A DNA stretch of 64,000 bases, taken from Zizania palustris. Taxonomy: Eukaryota; Streptophyta; Magnoliopsida; Poales; Poaceae. Numbering within the stretch: position 1 is the first letter of the stretch; every line of letters begins with the position of its first letter. A program made the translations under genes and the position numbers. The stretch spans positions 1 to 64,000 of the forward strand of contig JAAALK010000548.1 in assembly GCA_019279435.1 (NCBI GenBank), in the 5' to 3' direction. This document shows, in pieces, positions 44,655-56,056 of this stretch. The notes beneath the pieces are model-generated. The model was given only the letters and a program-made list of their open reading frames with translations. It had not been told where the DNA came from and made no database searches.

Positions 44655-47083
44655 CTAAGGACGAAGTTGAAAAATTATTGAAGGCTGGGATTATCAGAGA
44701 AGTGGCTCACACAGAATGGTTAGCCAACCCAGTCTTCGTCAGAAAGAAGTCTTCCGGAAAATGGCGCATGTGCATTGATTTCACATCCTTGAATAAAGCA
44801 TGCCCACGTGACCCCTACCCCATGCCCCGAATTGATCAACTGGTTGACTCCACTGCAGGTTCGGAGTTATTAAGCTTCCTTGACGCGTATTCTGGTTATC
44901 ATCAAATATGGTTGAAGCGCGAAGATGAAATCAAGACAAGCTTCGTAACTCCTTCAGGAGTCTTCTGCTATGTAAGAATGCCCTTCGGCCTAAGAAATGC
45001 CGGGGCTACTTTTTCAAGATTAGTTGCTAAGGCTCTAGGTCATCAACTAGGTCGCAATGTGGAGGCCTATATGGATGATATTGTAATAAAGAGTGCTTTA
45101 AAGCACCAACATAGCCTAGACTTAGCAGAAACATTCAATAGCCTTCGGGCATGTGGGATCCGTCTTAACCCCGAAAAATGTATATTCGGAGCTAAGGCTG
45201 GAAAATTGTTAGGGTATTTAGTTTCAAGCAGGGGAATTGAAGCTAGCCCTACTCAAATAACTGCGCTGCAGAAGATGGCTCCTCCGGAGAATTTAAAGCA
45301 AGTGCAAAAGCTAACTGGGCGTCTGGCCGCACTTAGCAGGTTTTTATCAAGGTCTGCGGAGAGGAGCTTGCCGATATTCAAAGCTTTGAAAGGGTCCGAA
45401 GATTTTGCATGGACACCGGAGTGTCAGAGAAGCTTCGAAGATATTAAAGATTATCTCAGTAATCTTGCTACAATCACGGTGCCTACTACGGACGAAACCC
45501 TACTCCTGTACCTTGCAGCTACAGGTTCAGCTGTCAACGCAGTCCTTGTCAGAGAAGTGGATTTCAATGGGAAGTTGGTCCAAAATCCTGTTTATTTTGT
45601 ATCCGAAGCATTATCAGGAGCGAAGACAAGATACTCCGAACTTGAGAAGTTCGTTTATGCTCTGATAATGGCTTCGAGGAAGCTAAGACATTACTTTTTG
45701 GCTCACAATGTAATTGTACCAACTTCGTATCCCTTAGGAGATATGCTCCGAAGCAAAGATTCCACTAGAAGGATTGGAAAGTGGGCAGTCGAGCTAGCAC
45801 CCTTCGGCATATCTTTCTTGGCAAGGACAGCTATCAAATCCCAAGTCCTAGCAGACTTCGTAGCAGAGTGGACTCCACCTACGAATTTGACTCCGGAGAA
45901 ATCAAGTAACGGAGTTTGGACTGTTTACTCCGATGGGGCTTTCCAAGCATCCGGAGCAGGCATTGGGGCAGTATTGATTTCACCGTCAGGGCAAAGAGCA
46001 ATGTACTCCGCAAGACTCAACTTTAAGTCTACCAATAATATAGCGGAGTACGAAGGGATTTTATTGGGACTCCGGAAAGCATGTGCTCTAGGGGCTACAA
46101 GAATAATTATAAAGACAGATTCTCAGATAGTAGCAGGGCACGTAGACAAAAGTTTTCAAGTTCGGCATCCACAGCTTGCAAAGTACTTAGAAGAAATCCG
46201 CAAAATCGAAGCACACTTCAAGGGTATTTCCATTCGGAGTATACCAAGAGCGGAAAACGTGCAAGCGGACATTTTAGCGAAGGCTGCAGCCGGAGCTGTG
46301 GATGTGCCCGAAGAAGCTTTCTATGAGGAGCTCAATATACCTTCGGTGCCACAAATTGCCTCTACGGAGATTCTTTGCATTCCTAGTGCAGATTGGAAAG
46401 ATTCGATCATGGAACTCTTGCAAGGAGGAACAAATTTGCCCGAAGAGCCCCAGTTGTCAAGATTAAAGCTCAGAGCTAGAAACTATCAGATAATCAACAG
46501 TATATTATACAAGGCCAGAGTATGTTCCCCTCTACTCCGATGTATATCTCAAGCCGAAGGCCAAGAAATTCTTCGAGAAATTCATGAAGGCCTTTGTGGA
46601 AGCCATTTAGCCCCTAGAGCTCTGGCAGGAAAAACACTTCGCCAGGGGCTTTATTGGCCCACAATAACAGCTGATGCGGAGAGCTTGGTCCGCACTTGTC
46701 AAGGATGCCAGTGGATGGGTCGACGGAGTCATCGCCCACCAGCAGCTCTTCAATTCATTGCTCCGGTATGGCCTATGGCCAGATGGGGTATGGATTTAAT
46801 TGGTCCCTTTCCGTTAGCAAAGGGAAATCTGAAGTTCGCAGTGGTAGCTATTGAGTATTTTTCTAAGTGGGTGGAAGCAGAACCCTTAACAGCTATCACT
46901 TCGAACAATGTACAGAAATTCTTCTGGAAGAACATTATTTGCCGGTTCGGAGTGCCTAGATACCTCACAGTTGATAATGGAACACAGTTCGACGCAGAAC
47001 CTTTTAGGAAGTTTTGCGAAGATCTAGGCATTCAGCTATGTTTTGCTGCAGTGAGGCATCCTCAGTCTAATGGAGCCGTTTAG
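44640..47083 (+). CDS. Tat copy C pol: RT, RNase H, archaeal-type RNase H, integrase to the catalytic Glu
   Basis: An open stretch of about 810 residues. RT has WRMCIDFTSLNKACPRD, FLDAYSGYHQI and the YMDDIV box (about 45069). An ordinary gypsy RNase H follows (to about 45890), then a second archaeal-type RNase H (YSDGAFQASGAG ... TDSQ, about 45920-46300), the Tat-lineage hallmark. The integrase has the HHCC zinc site (46590-46710), MDLIGP and VDNGTQF. The frame stops with TAG at 47081-47083, exactly where copy 1 has the third catalytic residue. It is part of a polyprotein, not an independent gene. Confidence 0.93.
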
Positions 47084-47605
47084 CGAGCCAATGGAAATAT
47101 TTTATCAGGGCTAAATCGAAGAATAGTAGGATTAGCAAAGGGACTGTGGACCGAAGAGCTTCCGAAGATTCTGTGGTCCATTCGGACTAAGCAAACAAGG
47201 TCCACAGGTTTTACTCCGTTCAGACTGCTATTCGGAGATGAAGCTATGACTCCAACGGAGCTCAAAGGGGGCTCATTTCGCAGCACCGAACCGGACATTG
47301 AAAAAGAAAGACAAGCTTCGTTAGATTTATCAGAAGAAACAAGACTTCGGGCTGTAGCTAATTTATCAAAGTATCATCAGCAGACGAAGGCTTGGTATGA
47401 CCCGAAGGTTAAGCTCAATGAACTAAGACCGGGTCATCTTGTTCTACGAAGCATTATAGCACCAGGGAAGTTAGGGAATAAATGGGAAGGTCCATACCTA
47501 ATTGTCCGTTCAGGGCGCCCTGGCTCATTTAAATTAGCTAATTTAGAAGGTGAAGAGTTAGCACATACTTGGCATGCAGAGCACCTAAAGCGATACTTCG
47601 CATAA
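47084..47605 (+). pseudogene. Tat copy C pol: integrase C-terminal part after the stop
   Basis: It continues in the same frame after the TAG: ANGNILSGLNRRIVGLAKG, FTPFRLLFGDEAMTP, GHLVLRSII and the terminal HLKRYFA, then TAA at 47603-47605. No further frameshift is seen. An AATAAA lies at about 47644. Confidence 0.9.
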
Positions 47606-48467
47606 GGGCTCCTTGTAATTTGCTTGTAATCATCTTCTAAATCAATAAAGCATATGATCCTGATAGTGCCTTCCTCTGAAGAAGACTTCCAGCTTCCAAG
47701 TGGACGCACTGGAACCGCGGGGTCGACCGAGAGAGAAGTGTCATGAAGCTGGGTTGTATTTTCGGACTTCGAACCCATAAAGTTCGAAGCTTCCGACGTG
47801 GGGGCTGGCATAATCCGGAGCCCAGGCCACCGGCTTGTAGGCATCCGTAAAAGAGCCCAAAACCACACCCTACGGAGTCCAAGCCATTGGCTTGTAGACT
47901 TCCGTAAAAAGAGCCGAAGGTGGCCAAAATCTGCGAAGTCCAAGCCATTGGCTGGTAGACTTCTGCAAAAAGAGCCGAAGGTGGCCAAAATATACGGAGT
48001 CCAAGCCATTGGCTGGTAGACATCCGTAAAAAGAGTCCAAAGAGACCATTGCCAACTCCGAACCATTGGTTCATCAGAGATCGCAAAAATAAGCCGAAGG
48101 TGGCTAAAGCAAAACAGCATTTGAGCCATGAGCTTCGAATGTCTGTTAACATAGTCCAAAGTGACAAATTTTTTAAGACACTGAAGTGTCCTGAAGTTAT
48201 CTCAAGTGATTTCTTTCATAAAACAAGGTACTAAGTTACCATTCTTCTGACTGCAAAAAGTCGAAGACATTTCATAAGATTTTAAAAGATCTTTAAATGA
48301 CAGAGGGGCTCCGAACCCCCAAAAAATTGTACTCCGAAGTTTTTTCTTTGCGCATAACCATCTTTGAATACATTTCGAAGTTGCTTATACTCAAAGAGGG
48401 GCTAGTAAATAGGGAGACAATTTTAAATCGGCATTCATTATTGAAATAAATGTGTTTACAGATTACA
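47606..48467. repeat. Spacer between convergent genes with ~61-bp tandem repeats (copy C)
   Basis: Units of the GGAGTCCAAGCC type begin near 47815, 47874, 47933 and 47995, one fewer than in copy 1. The spacer lies between the end of sense pol and the end of the antisense gene. It holds an AATAAA for the sense side (about 47644) and an AATAAT on the minus strand just past the antisense stop (about 48436). Minus-strand open frames here are repeat-driven. Confidence 0.82.
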
Positions 48468-51400
48468 CTATGAAAAATTTGTATCTATACCAAGAAGGAA
48501 TCGGAGACCTCTTCGGTCCCGAGAGCTAGGGGTGGAACGACTAGTTCCAACATCGGAAGTCCTAAGAACTTTACGTTTAACTCTCTTCCTCCCCTTCGAA
48601 GCTCTAAAATCCTTCTGCTCTTGTTGAAGCTCGGCCCAAGTTCGAAGTCGTTCGAGTCTTCTTTCCCAGCTTCTAAGATCTTCAGATCTTTTATTTCGAG
48701 CTTCACCTTCGTCTTCAGACCAAATAGTGTCTTCAGAAGACGAGGTGTTTGCGTTAACCTCTTTCTCTTCCTCTTTAATATAAGACATTACATCTTTGAT
48801 TACTTTGGGCGCAATTACGCCGGAGTCATCTCGAGGAATTAGAAATCGAGGACGCTTGTAACTCTTTAGAAGTTCGAAGGTATTCCATAATGAGCGAAGT
48901 TCGTTGTTAAGCTCTAACACTTCGATGTCTTCCATAAGAGGCAAAGCCTATAAATATGACAAACAAGATTTTCATTGATAAATGTTTACAAGCATGAGCT
49001 TTACATAATCAAAAAATCCTAAATAATTCCTAAACCTGCGGGTTCGGAGGAGGCTGACTGCTCGAAGCTTGGTTCCGAACTTGCTTCTGGCGTTGGCCTT
49101 CGTCTATCCAAGCCTTGATCGCGGAACGACCTTCGGCTCTCCATGAGGTTTGAAAGGCTCGCCAGGCAGCAGTCACGCCTTCGGAAGGATTTAAAAGCCG
49201 CTCCTCGTCAAAGGTAATGGAGCCCTCTGCACTCGGAGTGATTGTTCGGCCCAAATCCTCGTAGTAACGAAGTAGTCCGAGGGCAGACACTTGTCCGGAG
49301 AGTTCTCCGTAACGAATGCCTGCCGTCTTCATTTGCTTCGCTGCTCCTTGGATCCTTTTTAACCGGCGCAGCAGAGTCACGTTGTCATCCGAAGGAAGTG
49401 ATCCAGTAGTACCGAAGTACTCCAGAACACCTAGCCATCTGTTCTATGACCTCCGTAGCTACCTTCTCAGACTTAAGCTTTTCTTCGATTAGTACATTCC
49501 TTGCTCGAAGTCGCTTCTGCTAGAACTCCGGAAATCCTAGCATTCTCCGTAGTTAAGATATTCTTCTGAGTTAGGAGTTGGCTAGCTTCCTCTTGGAGCC
49601 TCACAAGTTCGGACCCAGCACTAGCATGCTCCAACCGCACCTTTTCAATTTCTGCTCGAAGCACGATTCTTTCTGCTTCGAGCTCTTTATTAGCAGCCTC
49701 CAAGCCCTGTCTGGCCCTACGCTCTGTTGAAATAATGTTATCCATTTGAACTACTCTAGCTTCGGAGAAAGACAAGTTGCGTTTAAGAGCTTCATTTTCT
49801 TCCCGAAGCTGAGCAATTTCATTCTCGCTCGATAAAGTTGCAGCGCGGGCCAAGACCGCTTGCTGAGAAAAGAAAAAACTAAAGTAAGAAATTATTCATG
49901 TATAATTTGCTACTGGTTCAAAGATGTACTCTGAACCCAATATAATTCGCTAAAGATGTTGGTTCGAAGGTGCTCCGTACCTGGTAGGCTGCTCGTTCCA
50001 AAGCAACGTTAAGCTCCGAACTCTTCGCCCTGCTTAATTTTGCTACCAGCTCTGTCTCCCCGACTTCGCGACTCACTCGACCCAAAGGTTTGAGCAGAGT
50101 CCGAAGCCCGGTTCTTTGCTCCAAAAAAGGAGTTAAAAGAGGGAGCATTGCCGAAGCCTCTTGGTCATCCCTGCTTGGCGAAGCTCCAGAGCGTTCTCCT
50201 GAGGTCCTTGGAACTTCGATAGATGGCCCCCCCTCAGTTGATTCACTTTCATCTGTTGATTCAGACGAAGTTGATCCTTCAGTAGGGAGGGGCTCTATGT
50301 GTCTTTTACCCCTTCCAGGCCCCTGTTGAGTGACCTCCGGGTGCGGCTCCGAAGTTGTCGAAGGCCTTTGAATTGTATCTTCGTGATGTACTTCTACAGA
50401 AGGGGGCTCTGCAAAAGCAAAGGTATTATACATTGTATAATTTTGCAGAAAATAATAAGAAAATTGTGCGAAGTTTACCTTCGGCATTGTGGGGGAGATC
50501 GAGCACCGGACTGCTCGGAGGATCGAAGGTGAGGTCTTCGTCTGAATCCACAGTTAAAATTTCAGCTGCCGGAGTATCTCCGTGAGCAGTCCTCCCTTCG
50601 TCCACAACTGAAGTTGTTGTAACTTCAACTTCATCTTCGCCCATAGGGGCTTCAATTTGCTCTTCTTCTTGAGCATCCGGAGGTCTCACTTCTTCGATAT
50701 TAGCCTGGGACTCCGGCATACCTGCAGTATCTTCAATGTGAATATCTTTTTGAGCTGCATCTTCATCAATCAATCTCACTAATAGTATACCTTCATCTTC
50801 TTTAGAACCGGAGATTGAGGTTCTTGAGCTCGAAGGCGCAGGATTCGAAGGTGCGATATTTTTTGGCTTCCGAGCCACCTTCTTCACCGGAGTCTTTGCG
50901 GAGCTCGAAGCTCCGGCTTCAGCCATCCTTTTCTTGGGTCCTTTCTCCAAAGGCACCCAGTCCATCAGAGGGGGCGGAGTTAACTCCAACATTCCCCATA
51001 CTCTGTTAAACCTCTCCCAACTCCCGACCAATTTAACTCTCCATTCTTTTTCAGTCGGAGTTGGGGCACCCAAAATCTTCTCCGAAGCCCTTACAATTTG
51101 CTCTGAAGTAATAGGGGCTGAAGAAGCTAAAAAATAAATAATTCAAGTTAGTCTTTCTTCGAAGTAAATATGTACAATGCATGTTGGTTTCGAAGTTACC
51201 TGCAGGGCTCGAAGTCAAGTTAATCTTGCGGAGACCGCCTTCCGAATCATCCTCGAAGACGATAGGCCAGTTGGCCATCAGCGGAGAAATTTGCAAGGCG
51301 AGGAATTCTTCGGCTAAGTCCAGCATGCTTAACCTTCGGCTAATCTTTTGAAGCAGGTTAAGACGAGCTTCGAGCTGGCCTTCGTTGGGCTGCACTAAGG

Positions 51401-52156
51401 CTTCTTTCCGGAATTGAATTTCTTTAAGGGGCCCAGCCAGAGGACTGCTTGCCCCAACTTCGGCATAGAACCATCTTAGAACCCAATCAGTGTACCATCT
51501 GGCATTGATGGCCTTGGCAGGAAACTGAAGGGCGTATTCATCTCGAAGCCTAAAGTCGATACTGCAGAAGGATACCACTACTTTTTCACCTCCGGAGCCT
51601 ACGAAGGTCTTTGGTTGGCAAGTTGCTCTATGTAGTGCAGCGAAGATCTCTGCCCTCCCCTCGCAACCTTCGGCCCTCAGCGCCCATTCAAAGATAGCTA
51701 ATCTAGCTACTGCATTCGGAGATAATTGGGGGAGGGTTACATGGAACAGATCAAGTACTTCCGCCAGAAAGTCTACTGCAGGGAGGCCCAAACCAGCTTC
51801 GAAGAAAGCTTCGAATACGACTACTTCTCCGGGTCTTGGTGATGGAATCGATTCTTTGCCCGGCTTCCGGATCATAACTCCATTACTAATTTTTCCCCCC
51901 GCTGTGATTGCCAATGACTCTCTCTTGCAGGTAGAAGGCCCCAACTCAAAAGATTGATCCAAATACTTTGTCGATGGCGGGCACAGACCTTGGTCATCGG
52001 CGATTTGGGGATTTCTCCCTCCTGCCGCCATGGATGTCGCCGCCGACGCTGCCGCCGCCGATGTTGCCTGCCGCCAACGTTGCCGCCGCTGCTGCATGTA
52101 GCCGCCTGCTGCCGAGCCAAGACCGACGGAGGTGCCGATCCCTTAGTCTTCACCAT
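48468..52156 (-). CDS. Antisense five-exon gene in Tat copy C (PF04195-like domain plus coiled coil)
   Basis: Minus-strand exons are 52156-51200, 51126-50479, 50408-49981, 49862-49036 and 48947-48468; introns of 73, 70, 118 and 88 bp all have GT-AG ends and the reading phase is kept across every junction. Exon 1 starts MVKTKGSAPP, has an Ala/Arg-rich stretch with a frame error near 52090, then a domain with PRPGEVVVFEAFFEAGLGLP and LPQLSPNAVARLAIFEWALR, which resembles PF04195, putative gypsy-type transposon. Exon 2 is Pro/Glu-rich, exon 3 Ser/Glu-rich, exon 4 a long coiled coil (about 49850-49560), exon 5 Lys/Arg/Glu-rich. Exon 4 has two single-base gains near 49497 and 49433. About 1,100 residues. 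The role is unknown; no catalytic motif is recognised. Confidence 0.82.
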
Positions 52157-52273
52157 TGCGGTCGCCGGATTGCTTTGAGGAAATGGAAACTAGGGCTCAA
52201 GAACTCAAAGGGATAAAAAGTTTTTGATTGCGAGAATGCGGTGAAAAGGTAACCGGGTAACTTCTAGACCTTC

Positions 52274-52281
52274 TATTTATA
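52274..52281 (-). promoter_or_regulatory. TATA box of the antisense gene (copy C)
   Basis: TATAAATA on the minus strand, about 118 bp upstream of the ATG at 52156, in a GGCTATAAATAGAAGG context. Conserved in position and core with 8254-8261. The region up to the 3' LTR (52282-52608) would be its promoter. Confidence 0.62.
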
Positions 52282-52608
52282 GCCTAGACTTCACTTTTTT
52301 ACCGTTAATCCATGTCGTTTCGCATTCCTACCGTTACTTTTCCCCGAGATTAACTCTTACTACAGTTTCCGTTAGAAACAGAAACTTAACGGCTATTTTC
52401 TCTAAGTCTAAAAGACTTTCGAACTTCTTGAGTCGGTTCTAAGATAGTTCGAAAAGCAATTATCTTAAGACTGATTCGGAGTTTATATCTTCATGCATTT
52501 CAGACATGAACTAAAAACCAATAACCCCTATGTTTGGTTATTTTTTCCTTCCGTATACTGCTCTCCTAACGTTACAGGTCAAACGGAGAAGCGTATTCGA
52601 GGGGCTAC

Positions 52609-53102
52609 TGTTGGGGAAAATATCTCATCTTCGGGGTTATTGCCGAAGCAACATAAAGGCAGACAGCGGATTCGAAGGTTCCCAGACGATCATCTTCGAA
52701 GATACCCGGAACCAAGTTCTAAGTACGAAGATAGGCATTGGTTCGGAGTACATCTTCGAACTAAGGCCCTTCAAGATCTTTTCTGCTAGCTAAGATGGAA
52801 GACTTATCTTCTTTCTCATTAGATTAGTCTTTTACCATTTTAGCCCTATTAAGGGAACCGAATAGTTTCCACTATGTCGGTTGTAATAAAGGGGTAAATA
52901 GGTCTTTTCCTTAATGTTTGGGCCTATAAATACCCCCCATTTCACCCTGTAATAGGGACCGAATACAAGTTATTCAATACACACATTCAAACTATTCTAA
53001 GCTATTATCCTTTCGGAGGCTTAGAACAGTTTGCTTCACAAACACTTTGTTTATTAGTTTCTTTTCCACAGAAACCTGTTAGCGTAATCTTTTACGCCAA
53101 CA
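52609..53102 (+). repeat. 3' LTR of Tat copy C
   Basis: 494 bp, preceded by the polypurine tract GAGGGGCTAC, with TATAAATA at 52925-52932. Followed by the ATGAG target duplication and the resumed Tekay copy 2 LTR. Confidence 0.97.
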
Positions 53103-53107
53103 ATGAG

Positions 53108-54453
53108 TATTTCCCCGAAATTTCCCCTGCCACCTTTGTTGATCAAGGCAAGTCACCAACCCTATTTTGAGCATATTGAGCCTGGTTTTCAATTAAATAT
53201 CGCTAAAACTCATAGGTTATATTTGCATTAGTCAAATGGATAACCCTACATTATAATTATCGAATCCCCGACCTTGATGTGCAAACCCAATCCATGCTAT
53301 CGAGCCTGAATTCCTTGTCACCAGTATACTTATTAATATTAGAAGTCCAATGTATCGACACAACTGCTATAGGCTTAAAAACGAGTCGTAGGTACTTGGA
53401 TTCTGATATATGATCCCCTATGTCTCTCACCCCTGGTATTCCTATGGTCTTGGAATTGGTTTGATAAGTTAGCATGGTGGGTTCCGGGTGCAAGCGAGGG
53501 CATTGGTTAGTCACACCCGGGGCACTATAAGGACCGGTCTGCGGGATTCATCGCAAAGCACTTTCGTACCAACCACAAGTCTAGTGGGTAAGTCCTAACT
53601 AGTTGTATGGGTCGTTCCAACCCGAGGCACAATGTGGAGAGGGGCAAGCAGCACCTGCGGGTGGCTTGGGCCATGTGGCCCAAAAGGGGGCGCGATGTTG
53701 GTCCGGTGCGCTGGCAGTCTGGCACACCGGCGAAACCTATAGTGTGTGTCATTGAGTTGGAGAGGTTCATGCTAACGGTTTTGGCATAAGTTCCTGTGAC
53801 TTGGGTCATTTGACACACTGCGGTGTGCGGGAATGAGTGTCTTGTGGGTACAGTGGTACACCTCTGATCAGAGTTAATTCTTTTAAAAAAGTCGAGCTCA
53901 CGGTCAAGGGCAAGTGGAGTGACATCCCACAGTTAGTCTATGTTGAGAACAGTTGCATGATTGATTGGGCATGTAAGGACTATCGAGCGAGGAGGGATGA
54001 CTGTAGTCCTCGAGTTAGAAGATGTTGCATAATCCATGATTTAAATATTTTGTATGAATGAACGTGACTCACATTAAAGGCTGCAAGATAAAAATGTACT
54101 TTTTCGCACTTTAAACCATTACCTCCCTTTGTTATTATCTTGCATTATTATTGCATTTTCTCAGTGTCTTGTTGAGTACATTTGTACTCGCCCATTGGAA
54201 AAATCACTTTAGAGGCATACTACAATGAGGAGGGTCTAGAGTAGCGACCTAGTCAAGGAAGCGACCCTGGAGAAGATGTTCATTGAGTTTATTATTTTCA
54301 TAGTTTCTTTTATTTTAACACTTGTGTAATAATGTGGGCTACGAGCCACGAATGTTTGACGTATGTGCGTCGTCGTGTGATGAACATCTTGTGATTATTG
54401 ATTTTCTATGGAATATCAATAAAGTCTGGGTTTTCTTAAATCTGGGCGCTACA
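53108..54453 (+). repeat. Last part of the Tekay copy 2 5' LTR
   Basis: Collinear with 28860-30157, including the GGTGGGTTCCGGGTGCAAGC segment and the terminal GGGCGCTACA. No gene is seen in it; the reading frames are not conserved with the other copy. Confidence 0.87.
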
Positions 54454-55206
54454 AGATGGTATCATAGCCGACTTGACTGTAGGAAGCCAAATGGACTCGC
54501 CTTAGACTTAGTTTTGTAAAACTATTTCATAAAAACTCTATTCCATAATTTTCCTCTCTTCCTTACTCTTTAAACTTTGGTTTCTTTGTAGATGCTAGGC
54601 CATCACATGCACGGGTACCTTCGGTACCACGACGGATTTGTTTGTGAGCTTTGGATGCTCGTGACCTTTCTTTGTAGGTGCTTGCGACGTCACCATCACC
54701 ATCCGCTCCTCAGGAGAGCACCCTCCCTTCCTCACATCCATGATCGGAGGCCCGACCTTCGAGGTGGCATGTCAGCGCGCAGCTTTTTAGGATCTCACCG
54801 AGTTGAGACTGATGTACGATGTCCAGCTCTGAGACACTTCCTTCCGCTTCATGCCGATGCGCACCCTGGGAGCCAACCGCGGCATCTACTTCAGCATCAT
54901 TTTGGACCACGACAATGTCATAGCCAGGAGCACTCGCCTACTTCATGCCATGGACCACCTTCACACAGAGGCCATTCTTGAAGCGAACAATCAGCAAGCC
55001 ACTATCGACTTCTATCGTCAAATGGAAACCGGCCTAATCCGAGAGAATGGGGAGTTAAAGCACAAAGTCATCGAGCTACGACAGAGTGTCACCGAGAATG
55101 CCGAGCTCCGACGATAGATTCAGGAATTCAAGAAAGATATTGATGAGTTGGCGCCATCACCCCCTCACAGGAAGAAGGCTATAAGGAAGCCCACACCCCG
55201 ACCTAA
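54454..55206 (+). pseudogene. Tekay copy 2 leader, primer site and gag N-terminal fragment
   Basis: TGGTATCATAGCC at 54457-54469 is one change from the initiator-Met primer site. After a leader, frames 54592-54981 and 54851-55117 carry parts of a gag N-terminal region; the second has a helical Glu/Gln-rich segment (IRENGELKHKVIELRQ). The frame is broken and the CACTA element cuts it at 55207. Assignment as gag rests on position. Confidence 0.6.
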
Positions 55207-55470
55207 CACTACTATAAATCGTCACTGTAGTGGTGTTGGGCAAAACCACTGTAGTGGCGGGCCATTAGATGCCCGCCACTACAGTTGCTGGTGCTGACGG
55301 CAGCATCGGCGCCCGCCACTATTGTTGGTAAAGTAGTGGCGGTCGGTGCTGACATCATCCCGGACCGCCACTATTTTACCAATAGCAGTGGCGGGCGCTG
55401 GTGCTGCCCGCCGCTGCTAATATGGCCGCCACTAAAGTATTGATGACATCACTTGCGACCGCCACTACTA
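55207..55470. repeat. CACTA terminal and subterminal repeats
   Basis: After the CACTA terminus, short copies of TAGTGGCGGGC and its complement GCCCGCCACTA alternate, giving several potential hairpins (for example 55251-55284 and 55332-55376). Such arrays are binding sites for the element-encoded DNA-binding protein in En/Spm (family knowledge). Confidence 0.85.
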
Positions 55471-55477
55471 TTCTAGC

Positions 55478-55484
55478 TATAAAT
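55478..55484 (+). promoter_or_regulatory. TATA box of the CACTA transposase gene
   Basis: TATAAAT in GCTATAAATGCG directly after the subterminal repeats. A leader exon to about 55613 ends in a GAG/GTAAAT donor; the intron would run 55614-56056, ending TTTTAG just before the transposase ATG. Confidence 0.6.
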
Positions 55485-56056
55485 GCGCAACTTCTTCCTC
55501 CCCGAGCTCTACCGCAGTTCGCATTTAATTTTGTCCGTACAATGGCGACAAAAATCTAGATAAAGAGGGGGAGGCTTTGTTTTCGTTTCTTTTGAAGGAT
55601 TTCATTCTAGGAGGTAAATCCATGCCGAATCTCACATTTATTTTGTATTTAATCATGTATACAATGAGTTATTAGCGTTTTACTAATTTAGGGTTTGTGA
55701 ATAGAAATTTTCAAATAATCTTCCATTTACAGTGTTACCTTCTCCCAAATGAACAAATATGACCCTCCTCACAATTATTCATCACTTGTATATTGATTTA
55801 CGTCATTTTAATCTCTTTTTTAATTTGATTTATGATTATAGATCTAGAGTTATGTTGTTTGGAGAGAGAGAGAAACCAATATAGTTAATTTATTTAATAA
55901 TTTTTTCTGCTTAATAAGTAGTTTTAATTAAAGCATTGAGGATTTTTAATTAATGTTGTTATGAGCGATAATAAATCAATATATTTTCAATTTGTAAATT
56001 ACTAAAATTAACAATAATGATTTTATTAATATTTTTTCAAATAATATATGTTTTAG

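Larger units (their letters stand above)
41657..53102 (+). mobile_element. Ty3/gypsy retrotransposon, Tat lineage, copy C, complete, with ATGAG target duplication
   Basis: An 11,446-bp element flanked by ATGAG at 41652-41656 and 53103-53107. Order: 5' LTR, primer site, gag-protease, RT, RNase H, archaeal-type RNase H, integrase, repeat spacer, antisense spliced gene, 3' LTR. Both LTRs are 494 bp and differ at five positions, so the insertion is recent. It sits in the LTR of Tekay copy 2. Its pol is broken only by a few lesions and it is likely no longer autonomous. Confidence 0.97.
36188..55206 (+). mobile_element. Ty3/gypsy Tekay-like element, copy 2: 5' LTR split by three insertions, then gag start
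   Basis: LTR pieces lie at 36188-36771, 38499-39604, 41604-41656 and 53108-54453. Joined in order they are collinear with the LTR at 26732-30157, lacking only about the first 170 bp. The LTR ends GGGCGCTACA at 54453 and a TGGTATCATAGCC primer site follows at 54457. The three intervening segments each have perfect 5-bp target duplications. A TATAAAA at 36760-36766 lies just upstream of the first insertion. The internal region is cut by the CACTA element at 55207. Confidence 0.9.

Noticed and set aside
47434..48167. Long minus-strand open frames over the 61-bp repeats (also 3574-4155)
   Set aside because: Two overlapping frames are open at once, the residues simply echo the tandem repeat, and part overlaps the end of sense pol. 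No splice link to the antisense gene.
54592..54981. 129-residue His-rich frame as a host gene
   Set aside because: It lies directly after the Tekay primer-binding site where gag starts, and is one of several broken frames.
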